Shown: positions 54,734-62,996 of the stretch, in pieces
How the letters are laid out: each line of letters opens with the position of its first letter
Position numbering within the stretch: position 1 is the stretch's first letter
NCBI GenBank assembly: GCA_963739135.1
Contig: CAVTZG010000008.1
Location: forward strand, 1 to 64,000
DNA from: Palsa-504 sp963739135
GTDB taxonomy: Bacteria > Actinomycetota > Actinomycetes > Streptosporangiales > Streptosporangiaceae
Direction of reading: 5' to 3'
DNA length: 64,000 nucleotides
Notes under the pieces: model-generated
The model's input: the letters and a program-made list of their open reading frames with translations, nothing else
The model's database searches: none
Told to the model about the DNA's origin: nothing
Program-made: the position numbers and the translations under genes

Positions 54734-56533
54734 ATGCCGGAACCAAAGGATAAGTTGGACACCTCGGTGAACGGACCGGAGGACCCCCGGCCGGTATTCC
54801 CGGCTTTCGACGGCGACGCCTGGGAGCGTGTGGACTGGCGGCGCTGCGAGGAGGAGGTACGGCGGCTGCGAAGCAGGATCTTCAAGGCGGTGCAGGAAAG
54901 GGACATGGCCGCGGCCGTGGACCTGCAGAAGCTGATGCTGCGCAGCTGGCATAACACGCTGGTAAGCGTGCGCCAGGTCACGCAGCGCAATACGGGCCGC
55001 AAGACCGCAGGGATCGATGGGCTGGTCGCGTTGACCAGCCAGGCACGGGCCGAGATGGCGGTGCGGGTGCACGCCACGAGGGGCTCGCATCAGCCTTCCC
55101 CGGTCCGGCGGGTGTATATCCCGAAAGCCAGTGATAAGACAAAAATGCGGCCGCTCGGAATTCCGGTTATCCTGGACAGATGCCACCAGGCGCGGGTACG
55201 TAATGCGCTGGAACCCGAGTGGGAGGCCCGGTTCGAGCCCAGATCTTATGGGTTCCGGCCGGGCCGCGGCTGCCACGACGCGATAGGATCATTGTTCAAC
55301 ACCCTGCGCGGGAAATGCAAACGGGTGTGGATTCTAGATGCCGACCTGGCGGGCGCATTCGACAAAATCGACCACGAGCACCTGCTCAAGGCGATCGGCG
55401 GCTTCCCCACGAGGGGAATGATCGCAGGCTGGCTGAGGGCAGGGATTTTCGAGGCCGGGAAAGGGTACTCGCCCACGGAGGAGGGAACTCCACAGGGCGG
55501 CGTGATTTCACCTTTGCTGTTGAATATCGCATTGCACGGGCTGGAGGAGGCCGCAGGCGTCCGGTACCGGACAGGCTCTCACGCCAGGGAGTTTAAGGCC
55601 GGAAGCCCGGCGCTCACTAGATATGCCGACGACCTGGTCGTGTGCTGCCACTCCAGGCAGGACGCCGAGCAGGTCAAGGCACGGCTGGCCGAGTGGCTGG
55701 AGCCGAGAGGGCTGGCGTTCAACGAAGCCAAGACCCGGATCGTCCCCGTCACGGACGGGTTCGATTTCCTCGGATTCAATCTCCGCCGCTACCCCAACGG
55801 CAAGTTGCTCATCAAGCCGAGCGCCACGGCCATCAAGAGGCTCCGAGACAGGCTTGCGAAGGAGTTCCGGTCACTCCGCGGGTCCAACGTCGCAGCGGTA
55901 CTGGCGAAAATCACCCCGATTGTGCGGGGCTGGGTCGCCTACTACCGGACGGTGGTATCGACCAGGGTGTTCGCTGCCCTGACCGATTACCTGTGGAAGC
56001 TCACCTACAAGTGGGCGTGCTGGAGCCACCCGAATAAGCCCAGGCACTGGATCATCGGCCGGTACTTCGGAAAGTTCAGCAAGTTCAGGAACGACCAGTG
56101 GGTATTCGGCGATAAAGACACCGGCGCCTACCTGCCGAAACCGTCCTGGACCGATATCGTGCGGCACACCCTGGTCAAAGGCGGGGCATCACCCGATGAC
56201 CCCGCCCTGGCCGGGTACTGGGCGCAACGCCGCCAGAAGGTCAAACCCCCGCTGGACTCCTACACCGTGCGCCTGCTGTCCAGGCAGGACGGGCGGTGCA
56301 GCCTGTGCGGGGAAAACCTGCTGACCCCCGACCAGCCCCCCCAGTCCCCCCAGGGCTGGGAACACTGGTTCCTGTGGGTCACTAAGAAGGCGATCACGGC
56401 GGACTACCTGGTCCACCACGACACGCCCAGCGCCGCACGCAGCAACCGGACACACCTCGTACACGCCACCTGCCACCGGACGAAACATCCGTCCCGGCTG
56501 GCGGGAGACACCGTGCTGCAGCAGACGACCTGA
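54734..56533 (+). CDS. Group II intron reverse transcriptase/maturase with HNH endonuclease
   Basis: 599 residues, first Met at 54734. RT motifs: QRNTGRKTAGIDGL (RT0/1), VRRVYIPKASDKTKMRPLGIPVILDRCHQARV, FEPRSYGFRPGRGCHDAI, WILDADLAGAFDKIDH (catalytic Asp), GTPQGGVISPLLLNIALHGLE, LTRYADDLVVCCHS (YADD active site), FLGFNLRRY; then maturase domain X (LAKITPIVRGWVAYYRTVV) and an HNH-type zinc domain (CSLCGENLL, LVHHDT, THLVHATCHRTKH). All active-site residues are present, so splicing and retrohoming may still work. Confidence 0.96.
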   Translation: MPEPKDKLDTSVNGPEDPRPVFPAFDGDAWERVDWRRCEEEVRRLRSRIFKAVQERDMAAAVDLQKLMLRSWHNTLVSVRQVTQRNTGRKTAGIDGLVALTSQARAEMAVRVHATRGSHQPSPVRRVYIPKASDKTKMRPLGIPVILDRCHQARVRNALEPEWEARFEPRSYGFRPGRGCHDAIGSLFNTLRGKCKRVWILDADLAGAFDKIDHEHLLKAIGGFPTRGMIAGWLRAGIFEAGKGYSPTEEGTPQGGVISPLLLNIALHGLEEAAGVRYRTGSHAREFKAGSPALTRYADDLVVCCHSRQDAEQVKARLAEWLEPRGLAFNEAKTRIVPVTDGFDFLGFNLRRYPNGKLLIKPSATAIKRLRDRLAKEFRSLRGSNVAAVLAKITPIVRGWVAYYRTVVSTRVFAALTDYLWKLTYKWACWSHPNKPRHWIIGRYFGKFSKFRNDQWVFGDKDTGAYLPKPSWTDIVRHTLVKGGASPDDPALAGYWAQRRQKVKPPLDSYTVRLLSRQDGRCSLCGENLLTPDQPPQSPQGWEHWFLWVTKKAITADYLVHHDTPSAARSNRTHLVHATCHRTKHPSRLAGDTVLQQTT

Positions 56534-56552
56534 ACCGCCCAAGCGGCTTGCT

Positions 56553-56624
56553 TGGGCCGCGTGCCGCGATGAGTGGCATGCGCGGTCCTGAGGGGGCCCC
56601 GGTGCAGCAATGCACCGGGGCTAC
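56553..56624 (+). ncRNA. Group II intron domains V and VI
   Basis: Domain V: GGGCCGCGTGC, a bulged loop with GATGAG, and GCATGCGCGGTCC (56554-56588). Domain VI: CCCCGGTGCA-GCAA-TGCACCGGGG (56597-56620), a perfect 10-bp stem with GCAA tetraloop, then CTAC at the 3' splice site. Domain V is the catalytic core of the ribozyme. Confidence 0.7.
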
Positions 56625-56896
56625 CCGGCGACGCCGGCGACGTGCTGTTTCTCTATACCGATGGCCTGGTCCAGGCTCGCGGCCCGGGCCATACATATTT
56701 CCACGACCGGCTCGTCGATGACCTGGCGGGCCAGGTGGGTGTGGCACCTGACCGGCTGGTGGCGGGATTGCGCCAGGCCGTGCTCGACTTCACCGGCGGC
56801 GACCTCATCGATGACCTGACGATGCTGGCCGTTCAGGCCGGGCGGATGCCGAAGGCCAGCTCGCCGGGACGCAAGCGCGCAGTCAGCCCGGCCTAG
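56625..56896 (+). pseudogene. SpoIIE/PP2C-type phosphatase, 3' exon-side fragment
   Basis: GDAGDVLFLYTDGLVQARGPGHTYFHDRLVDDLAG, then DLIDDLTMLAVQAGRMP and stop at 56896. GDVLFLYTDGLVQAR and the DLIDDLTMLAV end carry the last metal-binding Asp residues of the SpoIIE domain and connect in frame with the fragment ending at 54066. Confidence 0.85.
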
Positions 56897-57018
56897 CCTG
56901 GCGCCGTGCTATTGTCATCGCCCGCCCCGGCCAGGCACCATGTGCGAGTGATCGTTTCGGCCGTGTCAGCTGCCTGCCGGTGGTCCGGGTCGGCTATGCC
57001 GCACGGGCGGGGGCCCGG

Positions 57019-57762
57019 GTGAACCGGGAGATGGCCGAGCTGTGGTCGGCCGCGCTCGGCGCCGCGGGCACGGTCATCCGCTACGGTCACTGGGGCCGGC
57101 CGGCGCTGGTGTTCCCCTCCGAGCGCAGCCGGGCCTGGGACTTCGAGAACAACGGCATGGTCGGCGCGGTCGCCGACCTGATCGACGGGGGCCGCCTGAA
57201 GCTCTACTGCGTCGACAGCCACGACGCCTCCTCCTGGTCCGACCACGACATCCCGCTCGAGGAGCGGGCCCGGCGGCACGGCCGGTACGAGTCGTGGATC
57301 GTGGGCGATGTGGTGCCCTGGATCTACCGCGACTGCGGCGGCCCGGCCGAGGTGATCACCCTGGGCTGCAGCATGGGCGCCTTCCACGCGGCCAACTTCG
57401 CGCTCAAGCGGGCCGACCTGTTCCCGCTGGCCATGTGCTTCTCCGGCAACTACGACCCGGCCGGCTGGAACGGCTGGGGTGAGCGGGCCTACGGGGCTTA
57501 CTTCAACAACCCCCTGGACTACGCCGGCCACCTGGAAGGCGACCACCTGGAATGGCTGCGCGGCCAGCTCAGCCTGCTGCTGGTCTGCGGTCAGGGTCAG
57601 TGGGAGGACACCACAGGCGCGCTGCCCAGCACCAAGCAGTTCGCCGCGCTGCTGGCCGAGAAGGGAATCAAGCACGAACTTGACCTGTGGGGGCCCGGCA
57701 TCGCCCACGACTGGCCATCCTGGCGCGCTCAGTTCGCCCATCACATGCCGCGATTCTGCTGA
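57019..57762 (+). CDS. Esterase (alpha/beta-hydrolase, enterochelin-esterase/D-type)
   Basis: 247 residues from the GTG at 57019 (VNREMAELWSAALG; GGCGGGGG upstream). IRYGHWGRPALVFPSERSRAWDFENNGMV, then LGCSMGAFHAANFAL (nucleophile Ser in G-x-S-x-G) and HELDLWGPGIAHDWPSWRAQFAHHMP (catalytic His). This is the 'putative esterase' family. It is followed after 14 bp by an ATP-grasp gene and then a glutamate-cysteine-ligase-like gene, all on the same strand, so it probably works in the same pathway. Confidence 0.88.
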   Translation: MNREMAELWSAALGAAGTVIRYGHWGRPALVFPSERSRAWDFENNGMVGAVADLIDGGRLKLYCVDSHDASSWSDHDIPLEERARRHGRYESWIVGDVVPWIYRDCGGPAEVITLGCSMGAFHAANFALKRADLFPLAMCFSGNYDPAGWNGWGERAYGAYFNNPLDYAGHLEGDHLEWLRGQLSLLLVCGQGQWEDTTGALPSTKQFAALLAEKGIKHELDLWGPGIAHDWPSWRAQFAHHMPRFC

Positions 57763-57776
57763 GAAGGGAACCTGCA

Positions 57777-59027
57777 TTGACCGGAACCAGGCACCTGATC
57801 GGGTTGCTGCTCGGCACGGAGGACGACTGGCCGACCGCGTTCGAGGAAATCCTGCGGCGGCTGGGCCCGGTGCCCGGACCGGATGGCAGCCAGCACGCCT
57901 TCGACGTCGAGCGGATCACCATCGAGCCGTTCAGCCTGCGGTACCGGCCTCGCTACCATCTGGTCATCGACCGGCTCGCGTACTGGTACTACGTGCCGCG
58001 AGAGTGGCTGAAGAAGGTCGCCATGATGGACGGGGTGTACCTGTTGAACAGCCCGTTCACCTTCCAGTCGATGGAGAAGCACGCGGCCTACTGCGCCATG
58101 ATGCGTCTCGGGCTCAAGGTACCCGAGACGGTGCTGGTGCCGTACAAGAACCCGGTCGACAACGCTCGCTACGCCTATACCTCCGCCCGGTACAATAAGC
58201 CCTTCGACCTGGACGAGATCGCCGAGCGGATCGGCTATCCGCTGTTCATGAAGCCCTATGACGGCGGCGCCTGGCGCGGCGTCTCGCGCATCCGCAACCC
58301 CACCGAACTGCACGCGGCCTATGACGCCAGCGGCGAGATGCTCATGCACCTGCAGAAGGCCATCGACTTCGATGTCTTCGCCCGCTCGCTGTCCATCGGC
58401 GCGGAGACCATGGTCATGCGGTTCCAGCCGGACCAGCCCATGCACGAGCGCTACGCGGTGGAGCACAGTTTCCTGTCCCCCGAGGCCGGGTCCGAGGTGG
58501 TCACCATCGGGCGGCTGGTCAACGCGTTCTTCAAGTGGGAGTTCAACTCGTGCGAGACCCTGGTCGCCGGCGGCGAGGTCTATCCCATCGACTATGCCAA
58601 CGCCTGCCCGGACGTCGCACTGACCAGCCTGCACTATTACTTCCCCTGGGCCATGAAGGCGCTGGTCAAGTGGGCCGTCTTCGCGCTGGCGACGGGCCGG
58701 AAGGCCAACCTCGACCTGGACACCGACCGGTACTTCACGGTGGCGGACGAACCAGGTCTTCCCTACGAGGAGAAACTGGCCATCTACCGGGGCCTGGCCG
58801 ACGCCTACTTCGACTCCGAGCGCTACTACGACTTCTGCGCCACCAGGCTGCCGCGGCTGGATGAGATCGTGCTCGACTGGGTGGCCGGCCCCGGCTTCGA
58901 CCAGCTGCTGATCCGCACGGTCAAGGCGGTCTATCCCGAGCACGAGCAGGACCAGTTCATCGCCCACCTGCGCGGGCTGATCGACCTGTGGGTGCACGAC
59001 GAGACAAGCCGGCTGGCCACCGCCTGA
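57777..59027 (+). CDS. ATP-grasp family ligase-like protein
   Basis: 416 residues starting at TTG (57777), which has GAGAAGGGA 7 nt upstream. Pre-ATP-grasp region with FSLRYRPRYHLVIDRLAYWYYVPREWLKKVAMMDGVYLLNSPFTFQSMEKHAAYCAMMRLGLKVPETVLVPY, ATP-binding IAERIGYPLFMKPYDGGAWRGVSRI (Lys and the Gly-rich loop), and a C-terminal lobe with EFNSCETLVAGGEVYPIDYANACPDVAL (metal ligands). Such enzymes join a carboxylate to an amine using ATP. Substrates unknown; the flanking GCS-type gene points to a gamma-glutamyl or small-peptide product. Confidence 0.9.
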   Translation: MTGTRHLIGLLLGTEDDWPTAFEEILRRLGPVPGPDGSQHAFDVERITIEPFSLRYRPRYHLVIDRLAYWYYVPREWLKKVAMMDGVYLLNSPFTFQSMEKHAAYCAMMRLGLKVPETVLVPYKNPVDNARYAYTSARYNKPFDLDEIAERIGYPLFMKPYDGGAWRGVSRIRNPTELHAAYDASGEMLMHLQKAIDFDVFARSLSIGAETMVMRFQPDQPMHERYAVEHSFLSPEAGSEVVTIGRLVNAFFKWEFNSCETLVAGGEVYPIDYANACPDVALTSLHYYFPWAMKALVKWAVFALATGRKANLDLDTDRYFTVADEPGLPYEEKLAIYRGLADAYFDSERYYDFCATRLPRLDEIVLDWVAGPGFDQLLIRTVKAVYPEHEQDQFIAHLRGLIDLWVHDETSRLATA

Positions 59028-59100
59028 GCGGCGTGCGACCGTGAAATACGGGGGACTAAAGGGGTGAATGGGCTGGCCATCTCGTTGAGCGGAGACCTCC

Positions 59101-60582
59101 ATGGGCCGTGACATCCAGGCGATCAAGATCAGCGGCGAGGACCGGCGCAAGTACCGGGATAAGGTCCGCCGCTCGCTGGACGCGTTCGCCAGAATGCTCC
59201 GCGAGCGCCTGTTCGACGACAACTCGTCGATGGTCGGCCAGGAGATCGAGCTGAACCTGGTCGATGAGCGGGGCATGCCGCATATGCGCAACGCACAGGC
59301 GCTCGACGCCATCGCCGACCCGGCCTGGGACACCGAGGTCGGGCAGTTCAACCTGGAGATCAACGTGCCGCCCCGCCGGCTCGACGGCGACGCGTTCGAA
59401 GGCCTGGAGCGGGAGATCCGGGCCGACCTCAACGCCGCCGACGGCAAGGCCCGCACGGTCGGCAGTCACCTGGTCATGATCGGCATCCTGCCCACGCTGG
59501 CCGAGCACGACGTGGACTCCAGTGCCATGTCGGCCAACGAGCGCTACAAGGTGCTGAACGAGCAGATCTTCGCCGCCCGCGGCGAGGACATGCGGATCGA
59601 GATCGACGGGGCCGAGCAGCTGCTGACCCACGCCGACAGCATCACTCCCGAGGCCGCCTGCACCAGCGTGCAGCTGCACATCCAGGTCAGCCCGGACGCC
59701 TTCGCGAACTACTGGAACGCGGCCCAGTCCATCGCCGGCGTGCAGGTCGCGCTGGCGGCGAATTCGCCGTTCCTGTTCGGCAAGCAGCTGTGGCACGAGA
59801 CCCGCATCACGCTGTTCGAGCAGTCCACCGACACCCGGCCCGACGAGCTGAAGGAGCAGGGCGTGCGGCCCCGGGTCTGGTTCGGCGAGCGCTGGATCAC
59901 CTCGGTGTTCGACCTGTTCGAGGAGAACATCCGCTACTTCCCCGCGCTGCTGCCGATATGCGAGGACGAGGACCCGCTCGAGGTCCTGGACCGGGGCGTC
60001 AGCCCGCAACTGGCCGAGATGAGCCTGCACAACGGGACCATCTACCGCTGGAACCGCCCCGTCTACGGGGTCGTGGACGGCACTCCGCACCTGCGGGTGG
60101 AGAACCGGGTGCTGCCCGCCGGCCCGACCATCGCGGACACCATGGCCAACGCGGCCTTCTACTACGGCCTGGTGCGGACCCTGGGCGAGGCCCAGCGGCC
60201 GATCTGGACCCAGATGTCGTTCGCGACCGCGGCCGAGAACCTGCACGAGGCCGCCCGCCACGGCCTTGACGCCCAGCTCTACTGGCCGGGCGTCGGCGAT
60301 ACGCCCGCCGCCGAGCTGATCCTGCGCCGGCTGCTACCGCTGGCCCGCGAGGGCCTGGCCCGCTGGGGTGTCAGCCAGGCCCACGCCGACCGCCTGCTCG
60401 GCATCGTCGAGCAGCGCTGCCTGACCGGCCAGACCGGCGCCGCCTGGCAGATCGCCACCGTCGCCGACCTGTCCCGCCGCGACGGCCTGGACCGCGCCGA
60501 AGCCCTGCGCCAGATGACCCAGCTCTACATCGAGCACATGCACACCAACGCCCCCGTCCACACCTGGCCCACCACCCCCTAA
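59101..60582 (+). CDS. Glutamate-cysteine-ligase-family (GCS2-like) enzyme
   Basis: 493 residues from the ATG at 59101 (GGAGACC upstream). SMVGQEIELNLVDERG (catalytic Glu residues for Mg-ATP), TEVGQFNLEINVPPRRL, ACTSVQLHIQVSPDAFANYWNAAQSIAGVQVALAANSPFLFGKQLWHETRI and RVENRVLPAGPTIADTMANAAFYYGL are the GCS fold signatures. The length exceeds YbdK-type carboxylate-amine ligases (about 370). It is third in the esterase - ATP-grasp - GCS operon; a GGGGACTAAAGGGG motif lies 35-50 bp before its start, so it may also have its own promoter. Confidence 0.9.
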   Translation: MGRDIQAIKISGEDRRKYRDKVRRSLDAFARMLRERLFDDNSSMVGQEIELNLVDERGMPHMRNAQALDAIADPAWDTEVGQFNLEINVPPRRLDGDAFEGLEREIRADLNAADGKARTVGSHLVMIGILPTLAEHDVDSSAMSANERYKVLNEQIFAARGEDMRIEIDGAEQLLTHADSITPEAACTSVQLHIQVSPDAFANYWNAAQSIAGVQVALAANSPFLFGKQLWHETRITLFEQSTDTRPDELKEQGVRPRVWFGERWITSVFDLFEENIRYFPALLPICEDEDPLEVLDRGVSPQLAEMSLHNGTIYRWNRPVYGVVDGTPHLRVENRVLPAGPTIADTMANAAFYYGLVRTLGEAQRPIWTQMSFATAAENLHEAARHGLDAQLYWPGVGDTPAAELILRRLLPLAREGLARWGVSQAHADRLLGIVEQRCLTGQTGAAWQIATVADLSRRDGLDRAEALRQMTQLYIEHMHTNAPVHTWPTTP

Positions 60583-60606
60583 CCATGGCCGGGGCGAGCC
60601 TCAGCT

Positions 60607-61368
60607 CTACCGCTTGGCGGCCGGGCTGCCGGCCGGATGGAACACCCCGAGCACCCGCAGCAGGTCCGGGCCGCGGTTCTCCAGGCAGTGCGGCGTGTGC
60701 GGCGGCAGGTAGACCGAGGTGCCCGGCCCGATCTCGGTTGCCCCGGAGGGCAGGTGCGCCACCCCGTTTCCGGCCAGCACGTGCACCACCTCGTCGTAGG
60801 TGTGCTGGTGCTGCGGCGCCCGGCCAGGCGGGATCAGCCCGGCGAATTGGGTGACGGTCAGCCCCTCGCTCAGCAGCACCCGGAACTCCCGGTCCCCGGT
60901 GCGCTCCGGCAGGCACGCGTCCAGCCTCGTCACCAGCAGCTCCGGGCCGTCCGCGGCAGCACCCGCCCGCACCGTGCTGGCCACCACCTCCAGCTCCGAC
61001 CCGGCCCGGACCTGGTAGGCCAGCGCGGATCCCAGCCACACGGCCGTGCCCGGTTCCAGCGCGACGGCTCCCGGCGCTCCCGCCGCCAGCATGCCGGATC
61101 CGCGGATCACGAACCAGGCCTCGCCCCGGCCCCCGGCGGCGCCGGCCAGCACGGCCCCGATGTCCAGCCGCAGCCGACGCTGGTGCAGGCCCCGGCAGCC
61201 ATGCCGGTCGTCAAGCAGGCCGGCCACCGTGACCCCGGCGGCCACCGGCTGGCCCGGGACCTGCTCCGGCTGCCGGACGACAGGGACGGCAGGGACGGCG
61301 GGGACGACAGGGACGGCGGGGACGACAGGGACGGCGGGAACGGCGGGGTCGGCAGGCCCGGCCGTCAC
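60607..61368 (-). CDS. Bicupin protein with N-terminal Val-Pro-Ala repeats
   Basis: 253 residues from the GTG at 61368, which overlaps the monooxygenase stop (GTGA). The N-terminus is a PAVPVVPAVPVV-type repeat. The first cupin half (RLRLDIGAVLAGAAGGRGEAWFVIRGSGML, LEPGTAVWLG) has lost most metal ligands; the second (LIPPGRAPQHQHTYDEVVHVLAGNGVAHLPSG, TSVYLPPHTPHCLENRG) has the His-x-His...Glu...His set and should bind a metal. Similar to quercetinase/gentisate-type regulatory cupins. It is third in the PPK2 - monooxygenase - cupin operon. Confidence 0.8.
   Translation of the reverse strand: MTAGPADPAVPAVPVVPAVPVVPAVPAVPVVRQPEQVPGQPVAAGVTVAGLLDDRHGCRGLHQRRLRLDIGAVLAGAAGGRGEAWFVIRGSGMLAAGAPGAVALEPGTAVWLGSALAYQVRAGSELEVVASTVRAGAAADGPELLVTRLDACLPERTGDREFRVLLSEGLTVTQFAGLIPPGRAPQHQHTYDEVVHVLAGNGVAHLPSGATEIGPGTSVYLPPHTPHCLENRGPDLLRVLGVFHPAGSPAAKR
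61279..61347 (-). repeat. Tandem 9-15 bp repeats encoding Val-Pro-Ala/Val
   Basis: Variants of GGGACGGCGGGGACGACA repeat about four times and give the Pro/Val/Ala-rich start of the cupin protein. The repeat keeps the reading frame. Confidence 0.75.
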
Positions 61369-62843
61369 CGGACCACCGCCGCGGCCGGCTTCGGGGCGGT
61401 GACCACGTAGGCGGCCCGGCGGGCCCGGCGGGTCCTGGCCCAGTACTCGAACGTGAACCCCGGCCATAGCGCCCGGTTGATGCCGTCCGGGTCGAGGTAC
61501 CAGCTCGTGCAGCCGCCCTCGCTCCACACCGCGCGCCGCAGCCGCCGCTGCAGCTCAGAGTTGTAGCGGCGCAGCGCGGCCGAACTGACCTCGATCGTGT
61601 CAGCCCGTTCCCGGGCCAGCATCCGCAGGCAGCTCAGGACGTGCTGGATCTGGCTCTCGATCATGAAGACCGCCGACGTGTGGCCCTGGCCGGTGTTCGG
61701 CCCGAGCAGCATGAAGAAATTCGGGAAGCCCGCCACCGTGACGCCGTGGTAGGCCTCCACGCCCTGCTGCTTGAGCTCGCGGCCGTCGCGGCCGGTCACG
61801 TTCAGCGCGGTGACCGATTCGATGACCTTGAAGCCGGTGGCGTAGATGATCACGTCGGCCTCGTGGGCCGTGCCGTCGGCGGTCACCAGGCCCGTCTGCG
61901 TGATCTCGGTGATGGGGTCGGTGATCAGGTCGACGTTCGGCCGCTGCAGGGCGGGATAGTAGTCGGAGGACAGCAGGATCCGCTTGCAGCCGATGGTGTA
62001 GTCGGGGGTCAGCCTGGCCCGCAGCTCCGGGTCGGCGACCTGGCTCTGCAGGTGCCGACGGCCCATCTTCTCCAGCGGGGCCATCAGCCGGGGATCGACC
62101 GCGAAGCCGACCGCCCTGGCCTCCATCATCAAGTAGATGGCGTCCCGCAGCGCCCGGGCGGCCGACGGCACCGACTCCAGCGTGCGGCGCACCCGGGGCG
62201 GGATCTCGATGTCCGGCCGCGGGTGCACCCACGGCGGCGTGCGCTGGAAAATCTGCAGCCGGGCCGCCTGCCGGGCCACCGCGGGCACGAACTGGATCGC
62301 CGACGCGCCGGTCCCGATCACCGCGACCCGGCGGCCGGTCAGGTCGCAGGAGCGGTCCCAGTGCGAGGAGTGGAAGGCCCGGCCGCCGAAGCGGGCCGCA
62401 CCCGGGATGTCCGGGTGGGAGGGGACGTGCAGCGCGCCGCTGGCCGACACCACGGCCCGGGCCTGGTAGCCGCCGTCCGGCCCGGCCGCGAGGTGCCAGC
62501 GCCTGGTGCCGCCGTCCCAGTCCGCGCGCTGCACCGGGCAGCCGTACCTGATGTGCTCCTCGACGCCGTACTTACGCGCGCACATCCGCAGGTAGTCCCA
62601 GATCTCCTGCTGGGGCGCGAACAGCCGGGTCCAGGACGGGTTCAGCTCCCAGGAGTAGGAGTACAGCGGGGACGGAACGTCGCAGGCGCAGCCCGGGTAC
62701 TGGTTGTCGCGCCAGGTCCCGCCGAGGTCGTCGTCCTTCTCCAGGACCACGAAGTCGTCGAAGCCGGCCTTCTTCAGCGTGATCGCCATCCCCAGGCCGG
62801 CGAACCCGGCACCGGCGATGACGATACTGGTGGTAACGGGCAT
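61365..62843 (-). CDS. Flavin-containing (Baeyer-Villiger-type) monooxygenase
   Basis: 492 residues. FAD site IVIAGAGFAGLGMAITLKKAGF at residues 7-28, NADPH site VAVIGTGASAIQFVP near 170, and the Baeyer-Villiger fingerprint FGGRAFHSSHWDRSCDL (F-x-G-x-x-x-H-x-x-x-W-D). ATGFKVIESV and FPNFFMLLGPNTGQGHTSAVFMIESQIQHV are also typical. It inserts oxygen into ketones using NADPH; substrate unknown. It is followed by the overlapping cupin gene. Confidence 0.94.
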   Translation of the reverse strand: MPVTTSIVIAGAGFAGLGMAITLKKAGFDDFVVLEKDDDLGGTWRDNQYPGCACDVPSPLYSYSWELNPSWTRLFAPQQEIWDYLRMCARKYGVEEHIRYGCPVQRADWDGGTRRWHLAAGPDGGYQARAVVSASGALHVPSHPDIPGAARFGGRAFHSSHWDRSCDLTGRRVAVIGTGASAIQFVPAVARQAARLQIFQRTPPWVHPRPDIEIPPRVRRTLESVPSAARALRDAIYLMMEARAVGFAVDPRLMAPLEKMGRRHLQSQVADPELRARLTPDYTIGCKRILLSSDYYPALQRPNVDLITDPITEITQTGLVTADGTAHEADVIIYATGFKVIESVTALNVTGRDGRELKQQGVEAYHGVTVAGFPNFFMLLGPNTGQGHTSAVFMIESQIQHVLSCLRMLARERADTIEVSSAALRRYNSELQRRLRRAVWSEGGCTSWYLDPDGINRALWPGFTFEYWARTRRARRAAYVVTAPKPAAAVVR

Positions 62844-62996
62844 GAAGTGACGATAACTCAGCCCCAGCTAAAAGAGCGGCGGCCGAAGCCGCCGCAGCGG
62901 CCACCACCCGAGCCGGCGTGCTGACCAGATCACCGTCAGGATCGTGGTCCGGGTTCAACTCGGTGACGACCAGGCCGCCGAACCGCCGGGCGGTGC

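Larger units (their letters stand above)
54067..56624 (+). mobile_element. Group II intron with RT-maturase-HNH protein
   Basis: The intron starts near 54067 (TTGCGACACGAGG, a variant of the GTGYG start) and ends at about 56624 after GGGGCTAC (AY end). Domains I-IV occupy 54067-54733, the protein gene lies in domain IV, and domains V-VI follow at 56553-56624. Joining the flanks gives EPASQELTL then (P/S)GDAGDVLFLYTDG in frame, so the boundaries are right to within 1-2 bases. About 2.56 kb, typical for a full-length intron. Confidence 0.85.

Noticed and set aside
57741..59456. A 571-codon minus-strand open frame opposite the ATP-grasp gene
   Set aside because: Antisense shadow; no motifs, while the plus strand has clear ATP-grasp and GCS motifs and ribosome sites.
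61046..61402. Thr/Gly/Ala-repeat plus-strand frame opposite the cupin repeats
   Set aside because: Produced by the tandem repeats read on the other strand.
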